A stretch of DNA of 64,000 nt from Paralimibaculum aggregatum (GTDB lineage: Bacteria; Pseudomonadota; Alphaproteobacteria; Rhodobacterales; Rhodobacteraceae): positions 124,001 to 188,000 of the forward strand of contig NZ_BSYI01000001.1 in the NCBI RefSeq assembly GCF_030270585.1, in the 5' to 3' direction. Of this stretch, positions 33,757 through 42,863 are shown piece after piece; the first letter of the stretch is position 1; each line of letters opens with the position of its first letter. Under the pieces are notes generated by a model. The model saw nothing but the letters and a program-made list of their open reading frames with translations. It was not told the DNA's origin and searched no databases. The translations under genes were made by a program, and so were the position numbers.

Positions 33757-36233
33757 CACCGCTCCTCCGCGAAGATCTTGGCGAGCCGCGCCGCCGGCAG
33801 CCGGGCCAGCCGCAGCATCGGCAGCGCCGCCGCCGCCAGCGCCGTCACCGCGGTCAGCCCGATCAGCCAGAGCCACTGGCCGGGGAAGAGATGCAGCGGC
33901 AGACGCCAGCCGAAGGCCTCGACATTGATTACCGCCACCAGCAGCCAGGCGAGGCCGAGCCCGAGCGGGATCGCCAGCACCGCCGTCAGCAGCGCCAGCG
34001 CCAGCGTCTTGCCGAGCTCCAGCGCCGCCAGCCGCCGCCGCGGCACCCCCGCCGCCCAGACCGGCGCGAGGCTTGCCAGCCTGAGATCGGAGAGCGTCAG
34101 CAGGCTCGCGAACAGCGCCACCCCGGCCACTCCGAGGGTGAAGAGGTTGAGCATCGCCGTCACCGCGAAGGTGCGCTCGAAGACCCGCAGCGAGAAGCGG
34201 CGCACGCCGGCATTGTCGACAAGCTCGTCCGGGCCGAGGCCGAACGCCGCCTCGATCGCCGCCATCACCGGGCCGGTGTCGGTGCCGGGCACGAGCCGGA
34301 CGCCGTAGCCGTCGAAGCGGGCGCCGGGCCAGCGCGCCTCCATCGCCGCGAGCCCGACCGTCGCCTCGCCGCGCGGGTTGCCATAATCGGCATAGATCCC
34401 GACCACCGCCACCGGCCACGCCCCCCCGGGCGCGGGCAGCACCACGGCGTCGCCGAGGCCGAGTCCCATGCGCCGCGAGAGCTGCTCGCTGACGAGGAGC
34501 CCGGTGCCCTCGGCCAGCCGGTCCCAGGCGCCGGGGGCGGCCTCGAGCAGCGGCCAGCCCTCGCGATAGGCCGGCGCGGCGGGGCGGCCCATCAGCTCGA
34601 GGCGCTCGGCGCCGAGGCGGATCTCGGTGCGGCGCAGGCCGAGCAGTTCCGCCGTCTCGGGCCGTGCCGCCAGCCAGGCGCCGAGCGGGGCTTCCTGCTC
34701 CGCCCGCGCCGGAGAGACGTAGATATCGGCGACCAGCCGGCGCTCGAGCCAGTCGACGAAGGTGGTGCGGAAGCTCTCGACCATGGTGCCGACGCCGATA
34801 TTCGCCGCCAGCGCCAGCAGCAGCGCCATCAGCGCGAGGCTCAGCCCGGGGATCTGCTGGCGGCTGTCCGCCACCGCCCATTCCGCCACCGGCCCGCGCG
34901 CCAGCCGCGCCGCCCGTGCCAGCAGCCAGGCGAGCAGCGCCGGCAGCAGCAGCACCGCCGCCAGCATCATCGCCGCCATCAGCGCAAAGCCCGCGACCAG
35001 CCCGGAGCCGAAGCCCCAGACCGCGGCGCCGGCGGCCAGCGCGGCGAGCCCCAGCGCCGCCTCGAGCCGCCGGGTGCGCCGCCCGCTCGCCGCCCAGTCC
35101 TGCCGCCGGGCCGAGGCGAGCGGCGGCAGCGCATAGGCCCGGGCCAGCGTGTGCCCGGCCGCGATGGCGGCGCCGGCAAGGCTCATCGCCAGCCCCTGCA
35201 CCCACCAGCCGGGCGCGAGGCTGAGCCCGCCCGAGACCGGCGCACCGAAGAGCCCGGAGAGCGTTGCCGAGACGCCGGGCATCAGCAGCCCCGCCACCAG
35301 CCATCCGCCGACCAGCCCCAGCGCGCCGGCGAGCGCTGCGCCGAGGGCCAGCTCCGCCAGCAGCAGCCCCGCAACCTCCCGCGCCGAGACCCCGCAGGCC
35401 CGGAGCGTGCGGATCAGCCCGAGGCGCTGCTCGAAGGCCAGCCCCACCGCGGCATGGGTGATCAGCAGCCCCACGGCAAAGGCCAGGAAGCCGAAGGCGG
35501 TGAGGTTGAGATGGAAGCTCCCGGTCAACCCGTCGAGCCCGCTTTCGCCCGCTGCCGGCACCAGCACCAGCCGGTCGCCCGCGATCTCCTGCCAGGGAAC
35601 CGGCGAGGCCGGCGCCTCCGGGTCGATCAGCAGCGCCGTGAGCCCGGGGCCGAGCAGCGCCGCGGCGGCGCCGATGTCGGTGAGCAGCAGATCCGGCGCG
35701 AGACGGTCCGCGGCCACCGCCGGCGGCAGGGCGCGGCCGTCATCGGCGCGGCCGCGGCTGCCGGGGGCGATGCCGAGCCGATCGAGCGTTTCGGCGCTTG
35801 CCAGCATCGCCCAGGGCGGGCCGGTAAAGGCGGCGATGTCCGGCCCGTCCGCCTGCAGCGCCTCGCCGAGCGCCGAGCGCGGCAGCGTCAGCGGCTCGAC
35901 GCCGACCAGCCGCAGCCGGCGTCCGCCGACCCCGAGGCTGCCCTCGATCACCGGGCTCACCGCCAAGCCGGCCCGGCGCAGCGCCGCATAGGTCGCGACA
36001 TCGAGCCGGCCCTCGGCCACCGGCTCCAGCCGGTCGATGCGGTCGCCCTCGAGCACCGCCGCCGCCTCGGCATAGGCCCGCTTGGCCTCGCCGTTCAGCG
36101 CCTGCACGCCGGACCAGAGCGCGGTCGCCAGCGCCAGCCCGAGCAGCGCCGCCGCCGCCTGCAGCGGCCGCCGGCGCCAGTGCGAGGCCAGCGCCCCGAG
36201 CGCCGCCGCCCAGCGCGCCGCGGCCCGGCTCAC
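33756..36233 (-). CDS. FtsX/MacB-type ABC transporter permease
   Basis: An 825-residue permease with the double-FtsX layout. An N-terminal helix (~25-45) and a large periplasmic domain are followed by a helix bundle around 245-440 (LNLTAFGFLAFAVGLLITHA, LGLIRTLRACGVSAREVAGL). A second periplasmic domain and a C-terminal three-helix FtsX domain follow (FTLGVAGVALFASLLTLSDL, then LAPVWAAGVPRRRLAALELG). Such permeases move lipoproteins or lipids, or transmit force, rather than import solutes. It overlaps both neighbours by four bases, forming an ATPase-permease-lipocalin operon. Confidence 0.85.
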   Translation of the reverse strand: MSRAAARWAAALGALASHWRRRPLQAAAALLGLALATALWSGVQALNGEAKRAYAEAAAVLEGDRIDRLEPVAEGRLDVATYAALRRAGLAVSPVIEGSLGVGGRRLRLVGVEPLTLPRSALGEALQADGPDIAAFTGPPWAMLASAETLDRLGIAPGSRGRADDGRALPPAVAADRLAPDLLLTDIGAAAALLGPGLTALLIDPEAPASPVPWQEIAGDRLVLVPAAGESGLDGLTGSFHLNLTAFGFLAFAVGLLITHAAVGLAFEQRLGLIRTLRACGVSAREVAGLLLAELALGAALAGALGLVGGWLVAGLLMPGVSATLSGLFGAPVSGGLSLAPGWWVQGLAMSLAGAAIAAGHTLARAYALPPLASARRQDWAASGRRTRRLEAALGLAALAAGAAVWGFGSGLVAGFALMAAMMLAAVLLLPALLAWLLARAARLARGPVAEWAVADSRQQIPGLSLALMALLLALAANIGVGTMVESFRTTFVDWLERRLVADIYVSPARAEQEAPLGAWLAARPETAELLGLRRTEIRLGAERLELMGRPAAPAYREGWPLLEAAPGAWDRLAEGTGLLVSEQLSRRMGLGLGDAVVLPAPGGAWPVAVVGIYADYGNPRGEATVGLAAMEARWPGARFDGYGVRLVPGTDTGPVMAAIEAAFGLGPDELVDNAGVRRFSLRVFERTFAVTAMLNLFTLGVAGVALFASLLTLSDLRLASLAPVWAAGVPRRRLAALELGKTLALALLTAVLAIPLGLGLAWLLVAVINVEAFGWRLPLHLFPGQWLWLIGLTAVTALAAAALPMLRLARLPAARLAKIFAEER

Positions 36234-36883
36234 GCGACGCGCCCCTCGGCCAGCGTCAGCCGCCGCCCGAGCCGCGCGCCGAGCCGTTCGCTGTGCGTCA
36301 CCATGAGGAAGGCCGCGCCGGTCTCGGCGACCAGCTCGAGCGCCAGGTCGAGCACCCGGTCGCCGGTCTCCGGATCGAGATTGCCGGTCGGCTCGTCGGC
36401 CAGCAGGAGCTCCGGGCGCACCGCCAGCGCCCGGCCGATCGCGACCCGCTGCTGCTGCCCGCCGGAGAGCGCCTCGGGCATCCGCTCGAGCAGCCCGGCG
36501 AGGCCGAGCCGCTCCGCCAGCATCGCCTGCCAGTCCGGGTCGTGCCGCCCGGCCAGCCGCGCCTGGAAGGCGAGATTGCCCGCCACCGTCAGGCTCGGGA
36601 TCAGGTTGAACTGCTGGAAGACGAGGCCGATCCGGTCGCGCCGCAGCGCCGCGCGGGCGGCATCGGAGGCCACGGTGATCTCGGCGCCGCCGAGCCGCAC
36701 ATGGCCCGCATCGGCCGGCTCGAGCCCCGCGAGGATGTGCATCAGCGTGCTCTTGCCGGAGCCCGATTCGCCCATCAGCGCGAGGCTCTCCCCGGCGCCG
36801 AGCGCCAGCGACACGCCGGACAGCACCGGCACCGGCCCCTGCGGCCCGGCATAGGCCTTGGCGATCTCACGGACCTCCAGCAT
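36230..36883 (-). CDS. LolD/MacB-type ABC ATP-binding protein
   Basis: A 217-residue ATPase. The Walker A is GESGSGKST, the Q-loop FQQFNLIPSLTVAGNL is typical of the LolD/MacB group, the signature is LSGGQQQRVAIGRAL and the Walker B LLLADEPTGNLDPETG. It is the first gene of the ABC-FtsX-lipocalin unit and overlaps the permease by four bases. Confidence 0.9.
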   Translation of the reverse strand: MLEVREIAKAYAGPQGPVPVLSGVSLALGAGESLALMGESGSGKSTLMHILAGLEPADAGHVRLGGAEITVASDAARAALRRDRIGLVFQQFNLIPSLTVAGNLAFQARLAGRHDPDWQAMLAERLGLAGLLERMPEALSGGQQQRVAIGRALAVRPELLLADEPTGNLDPETGDRVLDLALELVAETGAAFLMVTHSERLGARLGRRLTLAEGRVA

Positions 36884-36954
36884 CAGCCTCCCTCCGCCTT
36901 GCCTGCGCGGCGATACGGGGCGGCGGGCCCGCCTGTCGGCGCCGGCTGCCGCGC

Positions 36955-37953
36955 TCAGAGCCCGGCCGCTGCCATCAGCTCGCGCAGATCCGCCTCCGGC
37001 CGCGCGCCGATATGCGCGATCACCTCCGCCGCCGCCTGGCAGCCCATGCGCGCGCAGTCCCGCGGGCTCCGCCCCCGCACGAGGCCGGCGAGAAAGCCCG
37101 CCGCGAAGAGATCGCCCGCGCCGGTGGTGTCGACCAGCGTCGTCGGCGCCGCGGGCACGGCGGTCCGCGCATCGCCGGCCACCACCAGCGCACCCTCGCC
37201 CGAAAGCGTGATCACCGCCATCTCCACGTCGCGCGCCGCGGCCACCGCCGCCGCGTCGAGATCCTCGGTCTCGTAGAGCGCCAGGATCTCGGCCTTGTTG
37301 GCGAAGAGCAGGTCCACATCCGCCGCGATCATCGCCCGCATGTCGTCGCGGTGCCGCGCGACGCAGAACGGGTCCGACACCGTGAAGGCGACGCGCCCGC
37401 CGCCGGACTTTGCCGCCGCGATGGCGCGGGCATAGGCCGCCTTGGCCGCCGGCAGGTCGAAGAGATAGCCCTCGAGATAGAGCCAGTCGGCCCGCGCCAT
37501 CAGCGCCGCGTCGATCTCCTCCGGCTGCAGCGCCGCGGAGACGCCGAGATAGGTGCTCATCGAGCGCTCGCCGTCCGGCGTGACCAGCACCATGCAGCGC
37601 CCGGTCTCGGCGCCGTTCGCCGCCGCCTCCGGCACCAGCGGCCCCTCGTAGACCACCCCCTGGGCGCGGATGTCATGGGCGAAGATGCGCCCGAGCTGGT
37701 CGTCGCGCACCCGGCCGACATAGCCGACCTTCGCCCCCAGCGCCGCGAGCCCGGCGATGGTGTTGGCCGCCGAGCCGCCGGAGATCTCCCGGCTCGGCGG
37801 CATCGCGGCATAGAGCGCCCGCGCCGCGGCATCGTCGATCAGGGTCATCGCCCCCTTGGTCACCTCGTGGCGGGCCAGGAAGCCCTCCTCCACCCGCGCC
37901 AGCACATCGACGATCGCGTTGCCGATGCCCACCACCTCGAGCCGTTCGCTCAT
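36955..37953 (-). CDS. PfkB-family adenosine kinase-like sugar kinase
   Basis: A 332-residue ribokinase/PfkB-family kinase. The N-terminal signature GGSAANTIAGLAALGAKVGYV and C-terminal VDTTGAGDLFAAGFLAGLVR (catalytic Asp in GAGD) are clear. The opening VVGIGNAIVDVLARV fits the adenosine kinase branch, which salvages adenosine to AMP. Fructokinase-type activity is not excluded. It overlaps the nth stop (37950-37953). Confidence 0.83.
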   Translation of the reverse strand: MSERLEVVGIGNAIVDVLARVEEGFLARHEVTKGAMTLIDDAAARALYAAMPPSREISGGSAANTIAGLAALGAKVGYVGRVRDDQLGRIFAHDIRAQGVVYEGPLVPEAAANGAETGRCMVLVTPDGERSMSTYLGVSAALQPEEIDAALMARADWLYLEGYLFDLPAAKAAYARAIAAAKSGGGRVAFTVSDPFCVARHRDDMRAMIAADVDLLFANKAEILALYETEDLDAAAVAAARDVEMAVITLSGEGALVVAGDARTAVPAAPTTLVDTTGAGDLFAAGFLAGLVRGRSPRDCARMGCQAAAEVIAHIGARPEADLRELMAAAGL

Positions 37954-38615
37954 GCCGCCTGCTCCTCCGCTCCGGGGGTCTTCTCGTCGTATTGGCAGAG
38001 ATCCCGGATCACGCAGGCGCCGCAATCGGGCTTGCGCGCCTTGCAGACATAGCGTCCGTGCAGGATCAGCCAGTGATGCGCATGCAGCGCGTATTCCGCC
38101 GGCAGCACGTCCTCGAGCATGCGCTCGACCGCCAGCACGTCCTTGCCCGGCGCGAGGCCGGTGCGATTCGCCACCCGGAAGACATGCGTGTCGACCGCCT
38201 GCGCCGGCAAGCGCCACCACATGTTGAGCACGACATTCGCCGTCTTGCGCCCCACCCCCGGCAACGCCGCCAGCGCGGCGCGCGAGGAGGGTACCTCGCC
38301 GCCATGCTCCTCGACGAGGATGCGCGAGAGCCTGATCACGTTCTTCGCCTTGTTGCGGTAGAGCCCGATGGTGCGGATGTGCTCGATCAGCCCGGCCTCG
38401 CCGAGCGCCAGCATCTTCTCCGGCGTGTCGGCCACGGGGAAGAGCCCGGCGGTGGCCTTGTTGACGCCCTTGTCGGTGGCCTGCGCCGAGAGCGCCACCG
38501 CCACCAGCAGCGTATAGGCATTGGTGTGCACGAGCTCGCCCTCCGGCTCGGGCCGGACCTCCGCGAACCGGCGGAACGCCTCCTTGATCTCGGCATGGCT
38601 GAGCGTGCGCGACAT
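37950..38615 (-). CDS. nth: Endonuclease III (DNA glycosylase/AP lyase)
   Basis: A 221-residue base excision repair enzyme for oxidised pyrimidines. The helix-hairpin-helix LPGVGRKTANVVL contains catalytic Lys124, VDTHVFRVANRTG has catalytic Asp142, and the [4Fe-4S] cluster cysteines are Cys191, 198, 201 and 207 (C-X6-C-X2-C-X5-C). The start at 38615 (MSRTLSHAEI) gives the normal length; the ATG at 38651 would add 12 residues. Confidence 0.95.
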   Translation of the reverse strand: MSRTLSHAEIKEAFRRFAEVRPEPEGELVHTNAYTLLVAVALSAQATDKGVNKATAGLFPVADTPEKMLALGEAGLIEHIRTIGLYRNKAKNVIRLSRILVEEHGGEVPSSRAALAALPGVGRKTANVVLNMWWRLPAQAVDTHVFRVANRTGLAPGKDVLAVERMLEDVLPAEYALHAHHWLILHGRYVCKARKPDCGACVIRDLCQYDEKTPGAEEQAA

Positions 38616-38875
38616 GGCCGCCCGAGTGGCACAGCGGGACCCGATTGACAAGCCGCACCGCGGTCGCCCCCCGCGCCGGACCGGCAGCCGCAGCCGGAAA
38701 ACATGCGGACGGCGCTTGCCGCCACCGGCTGAGCCGTTAGGGTGCGAGGATCGTCCGTGCCCCTGACCTCCGCGTCAGTCGCGCCAAGCGCCGTCCGGCC
38801 GGGACCCCGCGCCATATCGCGGACCGCCCCCGATCCGCCCGGCCACCGATCCACACGAGCCATCAGGAGAGGGAG

Positions 38876-40519
38876 ATGACCGAAGAAACCGCTGATCCCC
38901 AAGGCATACCCGAGCCCGAGGGGCCGGCCAATCTCATCGAGACCGACTACGAGATCGGCCAGGACAACATCCAGGGCCAGATCGGGCCTCTCGGCCTCGA
39001 TGTGCACAACCCCGTCTTCGCCATCTCGGGCCTCAGCATCATCGCCTTCGTGTTCTTCGCGCTGGCGCTGCCGGGTCAGGCCGAGGCGATCTTCGGCGCC
39101 CTGCGCCCCTGGCTGACCAGCACCTTCGACTGGTTCTTCCTCGGCGCGGGCAACATCTTCGTCATCTTCTGCCTGATGCTGATCGTCAGCCCCTGGGGCA
39201 GCGTCCGCCTCGGCGGGCAGGACGCGACGCCGGACTATTCCTATCCCGGCTGGTTCGCGATGCTGTTCGCCGCCGGCATGGGCATCGGGCTGATGTTCTA
39301 CGGCGTCTCCGAGCCGATGAGCCATTTCTCCAGCGCGCTCGGCGGCACCACCGTCGCCGACGGCGTGCGCACCGACTGGGCGCCGCTCGGTGCCGCGGCC
39401 GGCGATCAGGAGGCGGCGATACGGCTCGGCATGGCGGCCACGATCTATCACTGGGGCCTGCATCCCTGGGCGATCTATGCCGTGGTGGCGCTGGCGCTGG
39501 CGCTGTTCACCTTCAACAAGGGCCTGCCGCTCACCATCCGCTCGGCCTTCTACCCGATCTTCGGCGACCGGGTCTGGGGCTGGACCGGCCACATCATCGA
39601 CACGCTGGCGGTGTTCGCCACGCTGTTCGGCCTCGCCACCTCGCTGGGCTATGGCGCGACGCAGGCCAATGCCGGGCTCAACCTGCTGTTCGGCGTGCCG
39701 GTCGGCACCACCACCGAGGTGCTGCTGATCACCGGGATCACCGCGATCGCGCTGATCTCGGTGGTGCGCGGGCTCGACGGCGGCGTGAAGGTGCTCTCCG
39801 AGATCAACATGGGGATGGCCTTCGTGCTGCTGATCTTCGTGCTGATCGCCGGCCCCACGGCGGCGATCTTCGCGATCTTCGGCGACAGCATCGTCGCCTA
39901 TCTCACCAACCTGCCGGCGCTCTCGATGCCCTTCGGCCGCGAGGACACCAACTACAGCCAGGGCTGGACCGCCTTCTACTGGGCCTGGTGGATCTCCTGG
40001 TCGCCCTTCGTCGGCATGTTCATCGCGCGGGTCTCGCGCGGGCGCACGGTGCGCGAGTTCGTGATCTGCGTGCTGCTGATCCCCTCCTTCGTCTGCGTGC
40101 TCTGGATGAGCGTGTTCGGCGGCACCGCGCTGACGCAGTTCGTCGCCGACGGCTATACCGCGGTGCAGGACGCCCCGCTCGAGCTCAAGCTCTTCGAGAT
40201 GCTGAAGGAACTGCCGCTGGCCTCGATCACCTCCTTCATCGGCATCCTGCTGGTGGTGGTGTTCTTCGTCACCTCCTCCGATTCGGGCTCGCTGGTGATC
40301 GACACCATCACCGCCGGCGGTAAGGTCGATGCGCCGATGCCGCAGCGGGTGTTCTGGTGCTGCTTCGAGGGTGCGGTGGCGATCGCGCTGCTGATCGGCG
40401 GCGGGCTGGCCTCGCTGCAGGCGGCGGTGATCTCCACCGGCCTGCCCTTCACCATCGTGCTGCTGCTGCTCTGCTGGGCGATCCTGAAGGGGCTGATGGA
40501 CGAGCCGCGGCGGCGCTGA
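38876..40519 (+). CDS. BCCT-family betaine/choline/carnitine transporter
   Basis: A 547-residue, 12-helix Na+ or H+ coupled carrier for quaternary ammonium compounds and osmolytes. The glycine stretch FAAGMGIGLMFYGVSEP matches BetP-type sodium/substrate helix 3. The Trp motif is WTAFYWAWWISWSPFVGMFI, followed by RVSRGRTVREF. VTSSDSGSLVIDTITAGG is in the C-terminal half. The N-terminal ~40 residues are acidic; the C-terminal tail is short. AGGAGAGGGAG precedes the ATG. A stable hairpin lies 15 bases after the stop. Confidence 0.92.
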   Translation: MTEETADPQGIPEPEGPANLIETDYEIGQDNIQGQIGPLGLDVHNPVFAISGLSIIAFVFFALALPGQAEAIFGALRPWLTSTFDWFFLGAGNIFVIFCLMLIVSPWGSVRLGGQDATPDYSYPGWFAMLFAAGMGIGLMFYGVSEPMSHFSSALGGTTVADGVRTDWAPLGAAAGDQEAAIRLGMAATIYHWGLHPWAIYAVVALALALFTFNKGLPLTIRSAFYPIFGDRVWGWTGHIIDTLAVFATLFGLATSLGYGATQANAGLNLLFGVPVGTTTEVLLITGITAIALISVVRGLDGGVKVLSEINMGMAFVLLIFVLIAGPTAAIFAIFGDSIVAYLTNLPALSMPFGREDTNYSQGWTAFYWAWWISWSPFVGMFIARVSRGRTVREFVICVLLIPSFVCVLWMSVFGGTALTQFVADGYTAVQDAPLELKLFEMLKELPLASITSFIGILLVVVFFVTSSDSGSLVIDTITAGGKVDAPMPQRVFWCCFEGAVAIALLIGGGLASLQAAVISTGLPFTIVLLLLCWAILKGLMDEPRRR

Positions 40520-40534
40520 GGCCGCGGCACCCCG

Positions 40535-40555
40535 GGGGGCCGGCCGCCGGCCCCC
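40535..40555 (+). terminator. Terminator-like hairpin after the BCCT gene
   Basis: GGGGGCCGG (40535-40543) pairs perfectly with CCGGCCCCC (40547-40555) around a three-base loop, just after the transporter stop. There is no T-run. Confidence 0.5.
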
Positions 40556-40648
40556 TGCGCAGCCCCGGAAGCCGGGCCGCAGGAAACGGGTGGGAGGCGG
40601 CCCCTCGCACCCCTATCCTCGGGGCAAGAGATCCCGAGGAGACATCCG

Positions 40649-41554
40649 ATGACCGCCGAGACCCAGCTCCGCCCCGAAACCGCCGCCCAGACCGGGACCG
40701 CCCCAGAGATCCCGGGCGGAGACCCCTTCGCCCACGAACTCATCGCCGCGGCGCTGGCCTATCTCGAGGCGCACCGCACCCGGCAGCCGGGGCTCGAGGA
40801 GGTCGCCGCCGCGATCGGCCTCAGCCCGGCGCATTTCCAGCGCATGTTCAGCCGCTGGGTCGGCGTCAGCCCCAAGCGCTACCTGCAGTATCTCACCCTC
40901 GACCATGCCAAGCGGCTGCTGGCCGAGCGCTTCACCCTGCTCGACGCGGCCTACGAGACCGGGCTCTCCGGCCCCTCGCGGCTGCACGACCTGTTCCTGC
41001 GCTGGGAGGCGATGACGCCCGGCACCTATGCCCGCCGCGGCGCCGGGCTGGAGATCGCCCATGGCAGCTTCGCCAGCCCGTTCGGCCCGGCGCTGGCCTT
41101 CGGCACAGAGCACGGGCTCTGCGGCCTGGCCTTCACCGCCGAGACCGGCGCCGAGGCGAGCTTTGCCGACATGGCCGCGCGCTGGCCCGAGGCGCGGCTC
41201 CGCGAGGCGCCGGAGCTGCTCCGCCCCTGGGTCGAGGCGGCCTTCTCCGGCCGCGGCGAGATCGCGCTGGCGCCGATGGGCGGGCCGTTCCAGATCAAGG
41301 TGTGGGAGGCGCTGATGGCGATCCCCTCGGGGCAGGTCACCACCTATTCCGAGATCGCCCGCGTGATCGGGCACCCCCGCGCGGTGCGGGCGGTGGGCAC
41401 CGCCGTGGGGCGGAACCCGATCTCCTTCCTGATCCCCTGCCACCGCGCCATGCGCCGCGACGGCGGGCTCGGCGGCTATCACTGGGGGCTCGGCGTCAAG
41501 CGCTCGATGCTGGCCTGGGAGGCGGCGCGGGCCGATGCCGCCTCCGCCGCCTGA
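40649..41554 (+). CDS. Ada-like AraC regulator fused to O6-methylguanine-DNA methyltransferase
   Basis: A 301-residue fusion. Residues ~28-130 are an AraC-type DNA-binding domain (LEEVAAAIGLSPAHFQRMFS, then VGVSPKRYLQYLTLDHAKRL). Residues ~140-292 are the suicide alkyltransferase, with methyl acceptor Cys264 in FLIPCHRAMRR and upstream GQVTTYSEIARVIGHPRAVR. The N-terminal Cys-zinc domain that senses methyl phosphotriesters in E. coli Ada is absent, so how its regulator half is switched is unclear. It sits convergent to the DUF4214 genes. Confidence 0.9.
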   Translation: MTAETQLRPETAAQTGTAPEIPGGDPFAHELIAAALAYLEAHRTRQPGLEEVAAAIGLSPAHFQRMFSRWVGVSPKRYLQYLTLDHAKRLLAERFTLLDAAYETGLSGPSRLHDLFLRWEAMTPGTYARRGAGLEIAHGSFASPFGPALAFGTEHGLCGLAFTAETGAEASFADMAARWPEARLREAPELLRPWVEAAFSGRGEIALAPMGGPFQIKVWEALMAIPSGQVTTYSEIARVIGHPRAVRAVGTAVGRNPISFLIPCHRAMRRDGGLGGYHWGLGVKRSMLAWEAARADAASAA

Positions 41555-41575
41555 CCTTGGCAACGGGTGGTCGGC

Positions 41576-42805
41576 TCAGACCACCCACTCGAAGCTGCCG
41601 TCGCTGTCGGCATCGGTGTAGACGATCTCCGCCACCTCCGGCGAGCCGATCAGGTTCTCGCCGCTGTCGGTGAAGCCGAGCAGCAGCAGCCCGCGGTCGC
41701 CGTTGAAGATCTCCGGGTCCTGGAAGGCGTTGAACCAGAAGTCGAAGCCCTCCTGGTCGGCCTCGCGGTTCAGCACGTTCTCGTAGAGCGTGCGCACGAA
41801 GTCCTCGTCGGAGAGGGTGTCCGGGTCACCGAAGCTGGCCGCGAACTCGTCGCTCTCGATGAAGAAGTTGGCGATCTGCACCAGGGTGAAGGTCTGATTG
41901 GCATCGATCCAGAAGTTGAGCCCCTCGGTGTCGATGTTGCCGTTGCGGTTCAGCCCGGCCTCGTAGAGATAGGCGATGCGCTGCGCCTCGGAGCGGGTCG
42001 CCTCGCCCTCGGCCACCGGCAGCCCCTCGGAGACCTCGATCACCACGACGCCGGTATCGGTGCCGCCATTGCCGTCGCTCACGGTGTAGCCGAAGGTGGT
42101 GGAGCCGGTGAAGCTGCCCGGGCTGCGATAGATGATCTCGCCGTCGACCACCGCGGCGAAGCCCTGGATCGGGATCGTCTCTTCGGAATCGGCGAAGCTG
42201 CGCTCGAAGATCTCGATCACCTCGAGCTGGTCGCCATCCTCGTCGAAATCCGTCGAGAGCACCGGCAGCACCGAGGCCACGAAGCGCTCGGTGGCGATCA
42301 CGTCGTCCACCACCACCGGCGCGATGTTGCCGGTGTCCTCGTCGAGCTCGCCGAAATTGCCGAGCGCCGCGATGCCGTAGTCGCCGGTGTTCTCCGGGTT
42401 GTCGAAGGCGATGCTGAGATAGTAGGTGCCGGTATAGCCGGGGCGGAACTGCCAGATTGTGTCGGTGCCGTCCTGCTCCACCGCGAGATCGTTGCCGTCG
42501 ATCGCGACCAGCGGATAGCCCTCGTCGTCGATGATGAAGATCTGCGTCTCGGCCACGCCCTCGGTGGTGCGCCCGAGCGACAGGAAGGTGTAGGCGGCGT
42601 TCTCGTCGAGCTCGAGCTCGATGAAGTCGATGAGGTCGCTGCCTGCGGTCAGCACGCCCTCGGGGCCGGGCTCGGCCAGGGTCAGGTCGCGTGCGCCCTC
42701 CCCGGTCGGCACGAAGACCAGCGGGGTGATCGGGCCTTCGTCCGCCGCGATCTCCGCCAGCACCTGCTCGGCAAGCTCGGCGCTCCAGTTCGGGTCTCTC
42801 TGCAT
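41576..42805 (-). CDS. DUF4214-domain protein 1 with cadherin/VCBS-like repeat
   Basis: A 409-residue acidic protein without a signal peptide. Residues ~55-175 look like a bacterial pre-peptidase-type beta domain (YTFLSLGRTTEGVAETQIFI, GYTGTYYLSIAFDNPENTGD). Residues ~182-285 form an Ig/cadherin-like repeat (NIAPVVVDDV, then GYTVSDGNGGTDTGVVVIEV). The end is a DUF4214 domain with RIAYLYEAGLNRNGNIDTEG, LNFWIDANQTF and LYENVLNREADQEGFDFWFN. DUF4214 occurs in large surface and type I-secreted proteins. The start at 42805 follows GAGGAG. Third of three tandem paralogues in transcription order. Confidence 0.78.
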   Translation of the reverse strand: MQRDPNWSAELAEQVLAEIAADEGPITPLVFVPTGEGARDLTLAEPGPEGVLTAGSDLIDFIELELDENAAYTFLSLGRTTEGVAETQIFIIDDEGYPLVAIDGNDLAVEQDGTDTIWQFRPGYTGTYYLSIAFDNPENTGDYGIAALGNFGELDEDTGNIAPVVVDDVIATERFVASVLPVLSTDFDEDGDQLEVIEIFERSFADSEETIPIQGFAAVVDGEIIYRSPGSFTGSTTFGYTVSDGNGGTDTGVVVIEVSEGLPVAEGEATRSEAQRIAYLYEAGLNRNGNIDTEGLNFWIDANQTFTLVQIANFFIESDEFAASFGDPDTLSDEDFVRTLYENVLNREADQEGFDFWFNAFQDPEIFNGDRGLLLLGFTDSGENLIGSPEVAEIVYTDADSDGSFEWVV

Positions 42806-42863
42806 CTCCGTCTCCTCATGTCTGCGGCCAGGGCGCGCCGGGCGCCGGCTGTCTCGTCCCGGG

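Noticed and set aside
33891-36854. Long plus-strand frame (~990 codons) opposite the FtsX permease and ABC ATPase
   Set aside because: Gln/Arg/His-rich low-information translation mirroring the minus-strand genes, whose family motifs are clear.
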